A stretch of DNA of 64,000 nucleotides from a virus: positions 1 to 64,000 of IMG/VR virus record IMGVR_UViG_3300042261_002269; one strand, 5' to 3'. Positions 26,361 to 35,380 of this stretch are shown here, one piece after another. The position numbers and the translations under genes were made by a program. Position 1 is the first letter of the stretch. Each line of letters starts with the position of its first letter. Below the pieces are notes generated by a model. It had not been told where the DNA came from. It saw nothing but the letters and a program-made list of their open reading frames with translations, and made no database searches.

Positions 26361-29300
26361 TGGCAATAAAATATTTTAATCAAAGTCCAAGATCAACGGA
26401 CACAATCATAATAAACATAGAAACGCCTGATGTTGATGGTTGTTTCTTAAGCGATCCTTACAAGATTGACAAAATTATCATTTATTATGTCGAGAGAGAT
26501 TTTTCTTCGCCTAATTTCGGAGAATATTCTAAAGTAGTTGACGATGAACAACTAGCAACTGCCGTAAGTCTTCTTAAAACACAAGCATGTAACAATCCAA
26601 CCAATGAGCAATATGCACTCTTACTACAAGAAGCAGAATCTGCTTTAGTTTCAAAAAGGGTATCTACCACCTATTATTTTAAAGATCGTAAACCAGTAAA
26701 GGTTATCGGGAGTGAAGGCGAACCCGCTTGGCTATCTACAGATGAGAGCAATTCGTCATTGGTTCATGTAACAGAAGATGACAATGGCGAAACTCAATAT
26801 GGTCATTTTACATATGAATGGCGTCCAGAAGGCAGTGTTCGTGGTGGAGATTACTTTGTTTGTTGGAGTTGGATGCCAAATCAGTATGGCAGCAAATTAT
26901 CTGCAAACCTTGTTTTTACATTAGAAGATGATCCTCGTATTACAACTGCCATTCCCACACACATTACTCCCGAAGAGAAATATGAAGTATTACTTGAAAG
27001 ATACTTGCCAGAGATGTACAAATCTACAGTAAGCGATGTGGATTTAACGCCTGATGTGACATTTAAGTTAAATAAAGCTGTTGCTTCTGGATTTACTTTC
27101 CTGGAAGATTTTGCGAATCAAATCATTGATTTATTTGACGCAAATGCCTTGCACGAGTCATTATTGGTATATTTGTCGAATTTATTTAATTTGAAATTAA
27201 GATCTAGCGATCCAACTCTTTGGAGAAGGCAGATCAAAGAAGCAATACCTTTATTTAAAAAGAAAGGTACATTAGATGGACTCAGACAAGCATTTGCCCA
27301 ATCAGGAATGATATTGAGTCAATATACACAATATTGGCAAGTTACTTCGTCGTATACTTGGGCCGAATCTTTTTATGTAGATCCAGAAAATCCAGTATTT
27401 GAATTAGAGAAAGACAACATTGTCGCCCCCATTGACGACGACAACTTTGGCTTGTGGATTCGTTATTCTGGAGACAGTGAATACACATCGGTCGATGAAA
27501 ACAACGTCAGTTTTGAAATTGGAAACGATTTTAAACTAAGAATGACCTGGACAGGAGAGCAATTATCCTCTGGCGATATCATCAAAGTGTTGTATCAATA
27601 CAAAGCTATTCCTAATCCAACTGAGCAGCAAATAGAAGATTATATTAGATCTTTGCCAATTCAAGATAATAGAGATGAAGCAGTACAGGAATTTCCTCCT
27701 AAAAATTGGAACGTCAAATTAATTGAAGAAGGAGATCCGCTTTTTGATATTATAGTTCCTGTACGACATCCTCATCATGATCCAGTTATTTTTGGGTATT
27801 TAAGAACCGAATTTCCTTATGGAGAAAACATTTACAACATGGACGAATACAATGGATCTCTTCGTCCTTCTTATGATGCGTGTTTTATTGACAAAACCTT
27901 TATAGATCCTTGTGGATATTGTTTAAGTAGTAGTTATTCTGTAGATGTAGGCATCGAAGAGCTATCAAATGATAGAATTTTAGAATGTTATGATATACTA
28001 GAAGAACACATGCCATTTCACTCAAACCTTTACACAGTAAATGTTTATGGAGAGTTTAATGACTTTTGTACCTCTCCTGAAGAACAAATTGATTTTTTAG
28101 TGACTTTTAGTTTAAAACAGAATGTGATTTCTGGTCAGAACAATCTTTTGTTTAATAGAGTGATGGAAAGCGGACTGCAAACTTGGGCAATTAATCGTGA
28201 TCAGTTAGCAGAACAAACAGATATTGTGACGAGCGAAACAGGTTTAGCCTATAACAATCATGTGATGTTTGTTGTTGTTGATGATATTTTAGAATATTTG
28301 GGGGTTATGAATGGGAGCAACATTTTAGAAGTATTGGCTCCATCTCCCAATGCGGGAACGTATATTTTATCAGATATATCTTCTAACACGGCCAAAGTTA
28401 CAACTGACGTAAATGAACCCGTCGATTCTAATCCATTTACTTTTAATTTATCTAATATTGTTTATAGCAATCGTTTTACTTCTATTACACAGGACGATTA
28501 CTTTGAATTTTCCGATGTTAACGTAAATTTCACAGAAACTTCTATTAAAACTCAATGGAGCGTGGCAGAAGAGGGCGAAGGCACTCCATGGAAGGTGTTG
28601 ATTTCTGCATATTCTGCAACTCCTTACGAAATCAAAAACATAATTAACAATTGTTTGATATTGGAAGACAATGGGACTTTGCCGACAAACAGTGTTAATT
28701 CTGATATATCTTATGTGTTAATTTCAGATGAGGATGTTGATATATTGATGAGTTCTACTGGTTTATTGCGATGTACAAGGCGTGGCTATGTAGATTTGAA
28801 CGATTCTGAATTAATTAACAGAGAGCAGTTTATACATTCCGGTGATTATTTACAATATGACGACATAGAGTATAGAATCACAGATTTTGATGATGCGTGT
28901 TTTTGGATTGCAGATTGGACATTAGGAGATGTGGTTGGAGTGGCAGTCAATACACGAAGAAGGTTATTAGAAGACAAAATGGGTTATTTTGGATATTATG
29001 GGTTGAATTTGCAAACAACTACAGATTTCGAAGACACCTTAGACATTATCAATGGCACATATCCTCCAAATTCACCTAAAGACTCTAATAATGTTGTGTA
29101 TTTAAAGGGTAAAGATAATTTCAAGGAAAGTTATTTATTTAAAATTGACGGTCAGTATTTTAAGATATTAGAATGGACTTCTAATACGGTTAGTTTATCG
29201 GGATTGGACCAGCAATGGACGACATTAGGATTTGGAGGCACTTTGGTTAATTACGATTTAGTACATTTTACAAAAAATGAAGTAAATGTACAATTTGTTG

Positions 29301-29494
29301 TTTTTGATGAGTTAGATCACAACAGTCGTGATATTATAATAAGTGAGATAGAAAATACAGTTGATGGATCTATAGCTATTGAGGCTTTATCAAAGAGTAC
29401 AGGGACAGGCATACAGGAAGCGGTTGGTCAGGACGAAGGAATAATTCTTATAATTGAAACATTGGACGGAAAAACGTTAAAAGGAGCATTATGA
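26360..29494 (+). CDS. Large baseplate wedge protein with P2 gpI-like domain
   Basis: A 1,044-residue protein. Residues about 205-315 match the gpI-type tail domain: LLERYLPEMYK, then NLFNLKL, a Trp, and IPLFKKKGTLDGLRQAF. The downstream order gp25, gp6/J, gpI is the standard wedge order. The long C-terminal region (about 330-1040) is beta-rich and could be the arm that reaches the fibres, comparable in position to T4 gp7. The last four bases overlap the next gene (ATGA). Confidence 0.8.
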   Translation: MAIKYFNQSPRSTDTIIINIETPDVDGCFLSDPYKIDKIIIYYVERDFSSPNFGEYSKVVDDEQLATAVSLLKTQACNNPTNEQYALLLQEAESALVSKRVSTTYYFKDRKPVKVIGSEGEPAWLSTDESNSSLVHVTEDDNGETQYGHFTYEWRPEGSVRGGDYFVCWSWMPNQYGSKLSANLVFTLEDDPRITTAIPTHITPEEKYEVLLERYLPEMYKSTVSDVDLTPDVTFKLNKAVASGFTFLEDFANQIIDLFDANALHESLLVYLSNLFNLKLRSSDPTLWRRQIKEAIPLFKKKGTLDGLRQAFAQSGMILSQYTQYWQVTSSYTWAESFYVDPENPVFELEKDNIVAPIDDDNFGLWIRYSGDSEYTSVDENNVSFEIGNDFKLRMTWTGEQLSSGDIIKVLYQYKAIPNPTEQQIEDYIRSLPIQDNRDEAVQEFPPKNWNVKLIEEGDPLFDIIVPVRHPHHDPVIFGYLRTEFPYGENIYNMDEYNGSLRPSYDACFIDKTFIDPCGYCLSSSYSVDVGIEELSNDRILECYDILEEHMPFHSNLYTVNVYGEFNDFCTSPEEQIDFLVTFSLKQNVISGQNNLLFNRVMESGLQTWAINRDQLAEQTDIVTSETGLAYNNHVMFVVVDDILEYLGVMNGSNILEVLAPSPNAGTYILSDISSNTAKVTTDVNEPVDSNPFTFNLSNIVYSNRFTSITQDDYFEFSDVNVNFTETSIKTQWSVAEEGEGTPWKVLISAYSATPYEIKNIINNCLILEDNGTLPTNSVNSDISYVLISDEDVDILMSSTGLLRCTRRGYVDLNDSELINREQFIHSGDYLQYDDIEYRITDFDDACFWIADWTLGDVVGVAVNTRRRLLEDKMGYFGYYGLNLQTTTDFEDTLDIINGTYPPNSPKDSNNVVYLKGKDNFKESYLFKIDGQYFKILEWTSNTVSLSGLDQQWTTLGFGGTLVNYDLVHFTKNEVNVQFVVFDELDHNSRDIIISEIENTVDGSIAIEALSKSTGTGIQEAVGQDEGIILIIETLDGKTLKGAL

Positions 29495-29964
29495 TTGACA
29501 AACTTCAATCAATGGGTTGTGTAGAAATTATTAAAAGTTATAAAGATGGCACACAAGACATCACGAATATTAAAAATACAATTCTTTATGCGGGGCGTTG
29601 TGCTTTAACCAATTCTTTGGCTAATAATTATGGTGATTCTTATCAATATTATATTACTCAAATGATTTTTGGCGATGATGGCACAACTCCTGATGGCGTA
29701 AAGAGATACGTAGACGCAGGAAGAAATGGTCTTTTTGGAACCACACTTGTCAGAAAGCCTGTATTAGCGAATATTGACAATTCTGTTCCAACTCAAGCCA
29801 TTTTCACATCAGTTATTCGGTTTGACGAATTAATTGGCGTCACAATTAATGAGATGGCTTTACAAATGGCAAATGGGAGCTTGTATAGTATGACAACATT
29901 CCCAGATTTGACCAAAACAGAAGATTTGCAATTAACTCTAAATTGGAGAATATCGTTTATCTAA
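29491..29964 (+). CDS. Baseplate/tail protein
   Basis: A 157-residue protein translationally coupled to the large wedge gene (ATGA). Beta-rich; it contains a motif YYITQMIFGDDGTTPDGV and ends NWRISFI. This layout is shared with small baseplate or fibre-attachment proteins of many myoviruses, but I cannot name a T4 equivalent. A protein of broadly similar type may be encoded on the minus strand at 50588-51118. Confidence 0.55.
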   Translation: MIDKLQSMGCVEIIKSYKDGTQDITNIKNTILYAGRCALTNSLANNYGDSYQYYITQMIFGDDGTTPDGVKRYVDAGRNGLFGTTLVRKPVLANIDNSVPTQAIFTSVIRFDELIGVTINEMALQMANGSLYSMTTFPDLTKTEDLQLTLNWRISFI

Positions 29965-29979
29965 ATTTATTGAATTTTT

Positions 29980-29987
29980 GATAAATA
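29980..29987 (+). promoter_or_regulatory. Late-promoter-like octamer GATAAATA
   Basis: The octamer ends 15 bases before the TTG start at 30003; a strong GGAGGT lies in between. Confidence 0.4.
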
Positions 29988-30002
29988 GTATGGAGGTATA
30001 TT

Positions 30003-30779
30003 TTGCCTAGAATAGAACTTATTCCAGAAGTTTTTTATCAGCCTAATGATCCTATTCATTGGGAATATGACAATCTGCCTTTAAAAAATATTATTCGTAG
30101 GCAAAATCTCATTAATCTTGCTTTGGACAATGTGATTACAGACATGAGGGAAGCGATTGGAACACAAGGAAGTGTGGCGAATCGTCTCAGTCAATCAATT
30201 AATCCAGATGGAAGCTTAAAAGTAGAAGCTATTGATGAAGTGCTACACAGTATCGAACAGCATTCAGACAGCGATAATTACGTTAGGATGAGTGTTGCAC
30301 AATCGGACAAATTAGATTTAATCGCTGACGAAGCAACCAATTTGGTTATTACATTTAGCGATAACACTTCAGAAGTGACGTTAGATAGCGGAGAAGTAAT
30401 ATTTGAATCTTCAAATACAATTACAACTGCGTTTACTTCTCCCAATAGAATAAAATTCAACTTGAATTTTCCCACCGAATCGGCCCATCGTCATTATTGT
30501 GGAGTTACTCCATATCATGCAAATGACATAACGCCTGATTACATTAATTACACAACACCTTCGCCAATAACATCTTACATGGATGGTTCTTTGAAAGTTT
30601 ATGTCAATGGCATGAGAATTTTCGAAGATGACGATGTTTATGTACCTTCAGCCAATTTGACAAATGCATGGACTTTATTGCATTTTACTGCTGATTCTAC
30701 TAATGGCACGCTTCAATTATCAGAAGCATTAAATAGTTCTGATATCATCAAAATAGATTTTGATGTATCGTTAGTTTAG
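30003..30779 (+). CDS. Tail fibre/baseplate protein with TTG start
   Basis: A 258-residue protein starting at TTG; GGAGGT six bases upstream makes this the likely true start, and no nearby in-frame ATG offers an alternative. The N-terminus (PLKNIIRRQNLINLALDNV) resembles the trimer-forming segment of fibre proteins in uncultured myoviruses. The C-terminal half is beta-rich with DGSLKVYVNGMRI. Probable fibre or fibre connector. Confidence 0.65.
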   Translation: MPRIELIPEVFYQPNDPIHWEYDNLPLKNIIRRQNLINLALDNVITDMREAIGTQGSVANRLSQSINPDGSLKVEAIDEVLHSIEQHSDSDNYVRMSVAQSDKLDLIADEATNLVITFSDNTSEVTLDSGEVIFESSNTITTAFTSPNRIKFNLNFPTESAHRHYCGVTPYHANDITPDYINYTTPSPITSYMDGSLKVYVNGMRIFEDDDVYVPSANLTNAWTLLHFTADSTNGTLQLSEALNSSDIIKIDFDVSLV

Positions 30780-30790
30780 GGATAGACAGA

Positions 30791-31324
30791 ATGAATATTA
30801 CTTATGTTATTTTATGTCCTGATCGGAATATACAATCATTAAAAATCACCGTAAATTCAATTCGCAACAATTGCTGCAACAACAACATTGTTGCGGTTGC
30901 TGCCGAAAGTGTTACCACCAAGGAGTTAAAAGAATTTAAAGAGATTTGTGATTGTGTCAAGGCAGGAAATACAATTACCAGCTTGATTAATGCTGGGTTT
31001 AAAAAGGTCAAACAAGATTGGGTATTTCTAATTTTTGCAGGAAGTCGAGTAACCAAATACCTAGAAAGAAAACTAGAGCTATTTGCCAAATCTGAAAAGG
31101 ACGTATTGTATCCAATTTTAAACCATTACTTAGGATTTATTGAAGGTTCGTTTAATGGGGTATTGATTCACAAATCTTTTTTTGTTCAAGCTGGGGATTT
31201 TCCAACAATTACTGCACAAAAACAACAATTTAACGATTTTGAATTTGCTAAATTTATGTGGTCATTATCTGCAATAGAGCAGGGGGTTGTTTTTAAAGGC
31301 ATTGTAGGAATGAAAATCGTCTAA
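30791..31324 (+). CDS. Small GT-A type glycosyltransferase-like protein
   Basis: A 177-residue protein. The start (MNITYVILCPDRNIQSLKITVNSI) is the first strand and helix of a family 2-type GT-A fold, and DWVFLIFAGSRV occupies the place of the usual DxD-containing strand, but the acidic pair is absent (Phe-Ala-Gly-Ser). It is shorter than typical GT2 enzymes. It may be a reduced or inactive glycosyltransferase, or one modifying the neighbouring fibres. Confidence 0.5.
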   Translation: MNITYVILCPDRNIQSLKITVNSIRNNCCNNNIVAVAAESVTTKELKEFKEICDCVKAGNTITSLINAGFKKVKQDWVFLIFAGSRVTKYLERKLELFAKSEKDVLYPILNHYLGFIEGSFNGVLIHKSFFVQAGDFPTITAQKQQFNDFEFAKFMWSLSAIEQGVVFKGIVGMKIV

Positions 31325-31370
31325 AATAGTGACACAAACACTCCATTAAAATATTAAAGGAGATGTTTTT

Positions 31371-32060
31371 ATGTCAACAGAGCAATTATTGTCTAAAGTA
31401 GATGAGATTTTAAGCAAAAATACCTTACCTAATCGCCATACCTATTATCAGTTAGAAAAGTTTGTTATTGGAAAAGAACCTACTGCTCAATCTCAATTGT
31501 GGCAAATTGTTAGAGAATTAGAAGCCAGACGGGAAACTGTAGATGCATATCAAAAGGATTTGCACAATGCAGAGGACAATCTGGAATTATTCGACATCAA
31601 TATTGAAAGGCTTGATCGAGAAATTCGCAGTTTAGTTAATAACAATAACGAAAATACTGATTTAGATATCAAAGAGAGAGAAATAAATATAAGAAGGACA
31701 CAAAGGGAAAAAGAATCTTTGATTTGTACAGCGAGAAAGGTTAAGCAAAAATGTGAAAGTGTATTGGAAGAGATGGTTTTTTTAGCAAATGCTTATGATG
31801 CAATAGTTTCTCAATATGGGGAAATGAAGCCCCTTGATGACGAACAAGCACAAAAGGAGATGTGGAACGAGAAGTTATTAGAGGAATTTAATTTAAGGAT
31901 TATTTTACAGAAACCATTTGATATAGAATTGGTCCGCACAATCATGTGTTTGCATGATGAGGCACCTGTAAAACAAAATATGTCCAAGATATTACAAAGT
32001 TTACAACAAAAGTTAAGCGTTCAACCAAAAGCAACTCCTAAAGCAAATATTGGTAGGTAA
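31371..32060 (+). CDS. Coiled-coil protein, likely virion-associated
   Basis: A 229-residue protein. Residues about 50-150 are a long charged coiled coil (ELFDINIERLDREIRSL, then IRRTQREKESL). It has a soluble helical C-terminus. AAAGGAG precedes the ATG, and it ends 2 bases before the first PKD fibre, so it is probably co-transcribed with the fibres. Function unknown; a fibre chaperone or structural spacer would fit. Confidence 0.6.
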   Translation: MSTEQLLSKVDEILSKNTLPNRHTYYQLEKFVIGKEPTAQSQLWQIVRELEARRETVDAYQKDLHNAEDNLELFDINIERLDREIRSLVNNNNENTDLDIKEREINIRRTQREKESLICTARKVKQKCESVLEEMVFLANAYDAIVSQYGEMKPLDDEQAQKEMWNEKLLEEFNLRIILQKPFDIELVRTIMCLHDEAPVKQNMSKILQSLQQKLSVQPKATPKANIGR

Positions 32061-32062
32061 CA

Positions 32063-33088
32063 ATGGCAAGTCGAACATCAACATCAGATGCAAATTATGT
32101 GGCAGGAAATCTATCTGTTTTCCCAACAGAATTAGATACTAAAGAAACTTTATACGAAGTTTCCAATAATGCTGTTGTTCCTTTAAAACAAACCTTAACA
32201 CATTCTGGCAAGGTTATAATCGTAGAAGACACATCGTTATTTCCAGATAATGGCATCGTAAGGATTGGATCTGCTCCTGGAGAACCTGGGCCATATGAGA
32301 TGATATATTATAGCTACAAAACCGGCAATACCTTTCGAGATTTAATTAGAGGTTTTGCAGGATCTAAACATGGCTTTTGGACAGCCAGTAATTCATATGT
32401 CAGTAATTCTGTTGATGCGGAACATCACAATGCCATCAAAGATGCCATCATAAATATTCAGACTGATTTAGGGATCAAAGAGAATGCTGCTGATGCTTCC
32501 TTAAATGGCATTTTAACGGCTCAGGAGGTAAGATTCTTAGCACCTAAACCATTATTTCGTGCATTTCCTCTGAATGGTCCTCCTGCTTTAAAAGTACGTT
32601 TTCAGAATCTTAGCAGCGGACATGTGATTCGTTATTTATGGGATTTTGGAGATGGAGGAACATCTGTAGAAAAAAATCCAATACACACCTATGTTACAGA
32701 AGGTTATTATACCGTAAGATTAAACGTCATAACTTCTGCTGGAGCACAAGGAGTAGTAACTAAAAGCGATTATATTAAAGTAAGTGCAGATGAGATCCTT
32801 CCTTTTTTCTATGTAGAATCTATTGACAATGCCTATTCAGAGGAGACTGCGACTTCTGAAAATTTAACGCCAAAGGAATTTATATTTGTTGATCAAACCG
32901 ATGGCGATATTGTTCAAAGACATTGGGTTTTTGGTGATGGAGAGACTTATACACAAGAAGATCCAGATATTCACACAGTAAGTCATATTTATCAATCGCC
33001 AGGAGAATATACAGTAACGGAACTTATACAGTTCAGCAATAATAGAATTAAGAAATTTGAACTTTCAGAAACATTGGTGGTACTCTAA
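32063..33088 (+). CDS. PKD-domain tail fibre protein 1
   Basis: A 341-residue protein. The N-terminal module (about 1-145) ends in VDAEHHNAIKDAIINIQTDL and is shared with the next two genes. Two PKD domains follow, marked by YLWDFGDGG...HTYVTEGYYTVRLNV and HWVFGDGETY...SHIYQSPGEYTV. PKD domains are Ig-like beta sandwiches used in surface binding. It is the first member of a three-gene paralogous fibre set. Confidence 0.75.
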   Translation: MASRTSTSDANYVAGNLSVFPTELDTKETLYEVSNNAVVPLKQTLTHSGKVIIVEDTSLFPDNGIVRIGSAPGEPGPYEMIYYSYKTGNTFRDLIRGFAGSKHGFWTASNSYVSNSVDAEHHNAIKDAIINIQTDLGIKENAADASLNGILTAQEVRFLAPKPLFRAFPLNGPPALKVRFQNLSSGHVIRYLWDFGDGGTSVEKNPIHTYVTEGYYTVRLNVITSAGAQGVVTKSDYIKVSADEILPFFYVESIDNAYSEETATSENLTPKEFIFVDQTDGDIVQRHWVFGDGETYTQEDPDIHTVSHIYQSPGEYTVTELIQFSNNRIKKFELSETLVVL

Positions 33089-33097
33089 GGAGAAAAT

Positions 33098-35368
33098 ATG
33101 ACTTCAAATTATCCGATATCATTTGATACAGACACAAATCTTTTCTTGGTCCAGAATGGATTAAGATTGACTCTGTCTGAAGATTACAACCCTGGAGACA
33201 CATCCATTTTGGTAGAAGGGGATGTTTTCACAATTGCTTCTGTACCGCCAACCGGCATTATTACATTGACAGATCAATGTAGCGATAAAAAATTAAGAGC
33301 AATTTCTTTTTATTATAGCGGCTTTGATTCAACATCTAATATCTTTTCTGGCCTGGAAATCCTCTCAGGATTTGAAGATAATATAAAATACAAAAGAATT
33401 ACTGATGTTACGATAAGTGTTATGGCAGAACATCATAATTGTATCAAAGATGCTCTCATCAACATACAGGAATTTTGCGGAGTAGAAGGTGTTACTGACA
33501 CTATGCCTTTTGGAGATACGTTAGAAGGTAGAGTTAATTTTCTCAGAAATTTAGTTTTACAACCAAAAGCTTGGTTTACATCTGACAAACGCTTCGGAAA
33601 CATACCGCTTGAAGTAGAATTTGAGGATTTAAGCTTTCGTTTAGGTACTGATGGAAATTCTGGCGTAATTAGCTTGGTCTGGGATTTTGGAGATCATACC
33701 TATTCCAGCATCTCCTACAGTGAAATCAGTGCTACAGATGAGGTTCCTGGTGGGGCTATAGATGTTGTTATTAGAGATACTGATGGCGGAAAAATCAAAA
33801 AGACCTATTATCAACCAGGAATTTATGACGTAAAACTAACCGTCAGTAACAATTTTGGATCAGATATATGTGAATTTCCAGCATATATCAACGCAAGACA
33901 AAAAGCTCCTCAAGAGGCAGTAATAAACTTTATTCAATACACATACCAAAGTGTAACCCCTGGAGCCCCTCCCAATGGGCCGTATCAAATCGTTCCAAGA
34001 ATTAAATCTCCAATAAATACGATTATTAACATTGAAATCCCAGATGGAACTTTTATTTATGATGGCTCCACTTACTCTAAATCAGGTGAATTATTGAATG
34101 ATTTAGGTTCTCCAATTGATCCAATTGTAACTTATACTTGGTCATTAGGAGATGATCTTACTCATGTTAGCGATTCGACAGCAAAAGCAGCATATAGTGT
34201 TGGAGGGATTTACGACTTAAAATTAAGAGTGGATACTGATAGCGGGGCATATAGAATCACTACCTACGAAAATGCAATAGACATCATAGAAAATCAAAAT
34301 CTTTGGTTTTGGACCATTACTAATAATCAAGCTAGATCTTATGAGTATGGCTTGTTGAGCGAAACATTTAAATTGGCATCTAGCAACACACTTGTCGTGC
34401 AGCGGAACAGTTCGTTTTTACAAGGTGAGCCAGAATATTTAAAGCAAAAACACGAATTTGAAAGAAATACAGGATTTGCTCCCAGAAGTACTGTTTCATC
34501 AGGCAAGGGAGGTAGTAGTCTCATATATTATGCAAGCGGCAGGACAGCAGTCGAGCCTCCAAGTGCAGAAAAAATTTATGTAACAGAGTACAATGCTTTT
34601 ACTGATATTTACATCGCTCGTAATTCTATCACTAGACCATGGAACTGGGTTAATTTTAACTCCTCCAATTATTCTTATTTTGTATTTGGAGCAATTAATG
34701 GCGAAAGAGAACCTGACCAATCTTTAACAAATGTCAAGAAACAGAAATATGATATTGGCAGTTACACATGCGATGAAGTAGATTTAACTGCGGAAAATTA
34801 CTTAAATGGAGCAGATGAGTTAAACAGTAATGTTGCTGTTTATGACAGCGAAGGAAACTCATCTTATGGGCATTTTAGCGTATATCGTAGTACTTGGAAA
34901 AACAATGTGGGATATTTACTGCGTAATGATAGTGTAGGATCATTCTTTAGATTAAGAAGCTTTTATCGTACAGAGGGTACTTTAAGTGATCCATTTTTAA
35001 ACATCAGAAAATTGCAAGATATGCAAGGGATTGTCAGAACAGAAGGTCAGTTAGTTAGTTTAAGCACAGGTGTTTTCTTCCTAAACAACACAGGATCGGT
35101 TGCTAGATACGAACCTATAACAATGGTATGGGCAGCAGGAGGTCCTGGCGTCAATTCATTGGCATATCGTAGTTTGCAAGATTCAACTGTTGCAGGATTT
35201 GACGAAGAAAGCAATCCGTTGTTAGCATCATCAGATGGTGATAGACGAGCTTATTTAAGTTTCGACTATAGCTCAAATGTCTTTATCAAGTTTAATGAAA
35301 TTGATTTAACTTTTTCTTCAATTGGCAGCAGACCTACTGGTGAACAGTGGTTGATGACTATATATTAG
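33098..35368 (+). CDS. PKD-domain tail fibre protein 2
   Basis: A 756-residue protein. It shares the N-terminal module ending MAEHHNCIKDALINIQEFCG, then has PKD domains with LVWDFGDHTY...YYQPGIYDVKLTVSN and YTWSLGDDLTH...YSVGGIYDLKLRV, followed by a long unrecognised C-terminal part (about residues 400-756), likely the receptor-binding end. AAGGAG precedes the ATG. Confidence 0.75.
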   Translation: MTSNYPISFDTDTNLFLVQNGLRLTLSEDYNPGDTSILVEGDVFTIASVPPTGIITLTDQCSDKKLRAISFYYSGFDSTSNIFSGLEILSGFEDNIKYKRITDVTISVMAEHHNCIKDALINIQEFCGVEGVTDTMPFGDTLEGRVNFLRNLVLQPKAWFTSDKRFGNIPLEVEFEDLSFRLGTDGNSGVISLVWDFGDHTYSSISYSEISATDEVPGGAIDVVIRDTDGGKIKKTYYQPGIYDVKLTVSNNFGSDICEFPAYINARQKAPQEAVINFIQYTYQSVTPGAPPNGPYQIVPRIKSPINTIINIEIPDGTFIYDGSTYSKSGELLNDLGSPIDPIVTYTWSLGDDLTHVSDSTAKAAYSVGGIYDLKLRVDTDSGAYRITTYENAIDIIENQNLWFWTITNNQARSYEYGLLSETFKLASSNTLVVQRNSSFLQGEPEYLKQKHEFERNTGFAPRSTVSSGKGGSSLIYYASGRTAVEPPSAEKIYVTEYNAFTDIYIARNSITRPWNWVNFNSSNYSYFVFGAINGEREPDQSLTNVKKQKYDIGSYTCDEVDLTAENYLNGADELNSNVAVYDSEGNSSYGHFSVYRSTWKNNVGYLLRNDSVGSFFRLRSFYRTEGTLSDPFLNIRKLQDMQGIVRTEGQLVSLSTGVFFLNNTGSVARYEPITMVWAAGGPGVNSLAYRSLQDSTVAGFDEESNPLLASSDGDRRAYLSFDYSSNVFIKFNEIDLTFSSIGSRPTGEQWLMTIY

Positions 35369-35380
35369 TAGGTGAAAAAA